NCBI GenBank assembly: GCA_029261435.1 | Contig: JAJDBI010000101.1 | Location: 1 to 6,360, forward strand | Direction of reading: 5' to 3' | DNA from: Nitrospinaceae bacterium | GTDB taxonomy: Bacteria; Nitrospinota; Nitrospinia; Nitrospinales; VA-1 | Length of the DNA stretch: 6,360 nucleotides | Part shown: one piece after another, positions 5,341 through 6,360 of the stretch | Position numbering within the stretch: the first letter of the stretch is position 1 | Layout of the letters: every line of letters begins with the position of its first letter | The notes under the pieces: model-generated | The model's database searches: none | What the model was told of the DNA's origin: nothing | Seen by the model: the letters and a program-made list of their open reading frames with translations, nothing else | Program-made: the position numbers and the translations under genes

Positions 5341-5400
5341 CCTATGAGCGGGGAAAGTTAATCATAAAATGGGCCAATTTTCAAACCTACTGCTCATAGG
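5341..5400. repeat. Inverted repeat in the divergent glycosyltransferase/transferase gap
   Basis: CCTATGAGC (5341-5349) is exactly mirrored by GCTCATAGG (5392-5400). Allowing one G-T pair, the arms extend to 11 bp (5341-5351 and 5390-5400). The AT-rich centre is 38-42 nt. It abuts the candidate -35 of the glycosyltransferase. It could be a paired operator or a long-looped RNA stem; chance is not excluded. Confidence 0.45.
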
Positions 5401-5462
5401 AGACTGAAATAAGATAGTCGGAAGGCAAGTTTCTTATCCTTTTATGTCATCTAATGAAAAAA

Positions 5463-5468
5463 TATTAT
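5463..5468 (+). promoter_or_regulatory. Candidate -10 element for the tRNA-protein transferase gene
   Basis: TATTAT matches five of six consensus bases, in an AT-rich block about 65 nt before the start codon. No good -35 is seen 16-18 nt upstream (TTTTAT at 5440-5445). The predicted leader would contain the 5479-5490 palindrome and the hairpin over the ribosome site. Confidence 0.3.
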
Positions 5469-5478
5469 AGAATAGAAG

Positions 5479-5490
5479 GCTTCTAGAAGC
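5479..5490. repeat. Perfect 12-bp palindrome in the transferase leader
   Basis: GCTTCTAGAAGC is self-complementary and is followed by TTAATTTT. It could be a dyad operator just downstream of the proposed transcription start, or a weak attenuator-like hairpin with a 4- or 5-bp stem. Confidence 0.35.
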
Positions 5491-5507
5491 TTAATTTTAA
5501 AGATTTC

Positions 5508-5528
5508 CCTCCGCATAGCGGGGGAAGG
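5508..5528 (+). promoter_or_regulatory. Hairpin covering the ribosome site of the transferase gene
   Basis: CCTCCGC (5508-5514) pairs with GCGGGGG (5518-5524) around an ATA loop: seven pairs, one of them G-U. With C5507 bulged, T5505-T5506 can add two pairs to AA (5525-5526). The purine run GGGGGAAGG (5520-5528), which serves as the Shine-Dalgarno for ATG 5534, is therefore mostly inside the stem. The 5-nt spacing from its last GG fits ATG 5534 better than GTG 5528. Confidence 0.5.
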
Positions 5529-5533
5529 TGAAT

Positions 5534-6316
5534 ATGTTAGCCCATTTTATCGATTCCAGATCATTTCAATGCGGGTATTTTAAGGATAGGAAGTCCTTTT
5601 TCGAGGAGTACTTGCTCGAGGATGTCTCTGAAGTTGAATTTGAATATCTGCTGGCCCATGGTATGCGACATTTTGGGGATTATTATTTCCGTCCCAAATG
5701 TCAAGATTGTTACCAGTGTATTCCCATTCGGGTGCGGACCGAGAATTTCAAAATGACTCGGAACCAGAAACGGGCATTAGCGACCTGTAAGAATGTTGAG
5801 GTTAAGATCGGCGCTCCTCAATATACTCAAGAGAAGTTTGATCTTTATCTTACGCATAAGGAAAGGTTTTCTTCTCAGCAGGATGATGTCGAAGACGAAC
5901 AAAATTTCCGGCTGTCTTTTTATGTCAATACACCCTTTGGAATTGAGTTCGAATACTATCTTGATGGAAAGCTCATTGGGGTTGCACTGGGTGACAAAAC
6001 GTCCCAGTCTTTTTCTGCCATTTATACTTTTTATCAGGTTCCTGACAAAAAAATGAGTCTGGGGACTTTCAGTGTATTGAAGCAGATGGAATATGCTCTC
6101 GAAAGTCGCATAAAATACTTTTATCTTGGTTATTATATTGCCGAGAATGCATCTTTGGTCTACAAGGCAAGCTTTAGGCCTAATGAGGTCTATTTAGACC
6201 GAGAATGGCGCCCCTTCCGAAATACAGAAGGCGACTTTCTCATTCCTCAAGATAAGTTACAGTGGAAAAACTCCGACCAGTTGGTTAAGGCCGCATCAAA
6301 GATGGAGTTTACCTGA
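5534..6316 (+). CDS. Arginyl/leucyl-tRNA--protein transferase (N-end rule; Ate/Bpt family)
   Basis: A 260-aa cytoplasmic enzyme that transfers an amino acid from a charged tRNA to the N-terminus of target proteins, creating N-degrons. The N-terminal ATE domain has C13 (QCGYF), the family motif GMRHFGDYYFRP, and a CxxCxxC cluster, C56, C59 and C62, followed by IPIRV. The C-terminal ATE domain has ALGDKTSQSFSAIYTFY (about 151-167), LGTFSVLKQ (176-184), YFYLGYYI (195-202) and YKASFRP (210-216), all typical of the GNAT-like catalytic half. Length agrees with the bacterial Bpt type. I choose ATG 5534 because its Shine-Dalgarno spacing is good; GTG 5528 is two codons earlier and too close to the purine run, and an in-frame TAG at 5516 excludes longer forms. 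Whether it transfers Leu (Bpt) or Arg cannot be told by eye. No adaptor gene (clpS/aat) is visible. Confidence 0.93.
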   Translation: MLAHFIDSRSFQCGYFKDRKSFFEEYLLEDVSEVEFEYLLAHGMRHFGDYYFRPKCQDCYQCIPIRVRTENFKMTRNQKRALATCKNVEVKIGAPQYTQEKFDLYLTHKERFSSQQDDVEDEQNFRLSFYVNTPFGIEFEYYLDGKLIGVALGDKTSQSFSAIYTFYQVPDKKMSLGTFSVLKQMEYALESRIKYFYLGYYIAENASLVYKASFRPNEVYLDREWRPFRNTEGDFLIPQDKLQWKNSDQLVKAASKMEFT

Positions 6317-6360
6317 GATCCAATCATGATAGTGCTTGAACCTTCGCTTGGAAAGGTGTG
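6317..6360. other. Edge of an undetermined neighbouring gene
   Basis: Two frames reach the right edge. On the plus strand ATG 6326 begins MIVLEPSLGKV, with only a weak GAG 8 nt upstream. On the minus strand a frame ending ...TPFQAKVQALS at TGA 6326-6324 looks like the tail of a convergent gene. They overlap, so at most one is real, and the visible part is too short to choose. Confidence 0.25.

Noticed and set aside
5054..5399. Two plus-strand frames opposite the 5' part of the glycosyltransferase
   Set aside because: They lie mostly antisense to conserved glycosyltransferase motifs and lack ribosome sites.
5452..5516. Minus-strand 21-codon frame MRREIFKIK...
   Set aside because: No ribosome site and a very short AT-rich frame; expected by chance.
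5793..6056. Second plus-strand frame inside the tRNA-protein transferase gene
   Set aside because: Out-of-frame shadow of conserved ATE-domain codons.

Overview
The window reads as ordinary bacterial chromosome: six full-length genes, one gene cut by the left edge, and two small genes of 56 and 42 codons that standard length cut-offs would miss. There is no rRNA, tRNA, CRISPR array, transposase or integrase. Good AGGAGG-type ribosome sites, an alanine symporter, a receiver-PAS protein and a bacterial N-end-rule transferase fit a Gram-negative, possibly marine, Deltaproteobacteria- or Nitrospinota-like organism. That placement is a low-confidence inference; nothing here fixes the taxon.

Layout, left to right. 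The 3' third of a sodium:alanine symporter (AGCS) gene (2-436, +) runs convergently into a 56-aa small gene (448-618, -). About 300 noncoding bases follow, then an orphan receiver-PAS protein (920-1738, +). This converges on an acidic, Pro/Glu/Thr-rich unknown protein (1759-2190, -), which lies downstream of alanine dehydrogenase ald (2293-3402, -). ald is divergent from a leucine-rich-repeat gene (3542-4354, +) that begins with TTG behind a strong Shine-Dalgarno. The LRR gene is followed after 3 nt by a gene for a 42-aa single-pass membrane peptide (4358-4486, +). These two converge on a TIGR04283-like glycosyltransferase (4586-5263, -, TTG start). A 270-bp divergent gap with several inverted repeats separates the glycosyltransferase from an arginyl/leucyl-tRNA-protein transferase (5534-6316, +). 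The last 44 bases hold the edge of an undetermined gene.

How they may work together. Alanine uptake (AGCS) and NAD-dependent oxidative deamination of alanine (Ald) share the neighbourhood but not a transcript. The LRR gene and the 42-aa membrane peptide are the most convincing unit of unknown function: tight spacing suggests translational coupling, and the pair may form a membrane-tethered LRR module. The receiver-PAS protein has an intact phosphorylation site but no kinase or DNA-binding output, so it would signal through protein contacts. I see no complete defence, secondary-metabolite or mobile system. The most novel material is the LRR/small-membrane-protein pair, the 56-aa gene, the disordered protein with a C8 tract, and a hairpin that appears to cover the ribosome site of the tRNA-protein transferase gene.
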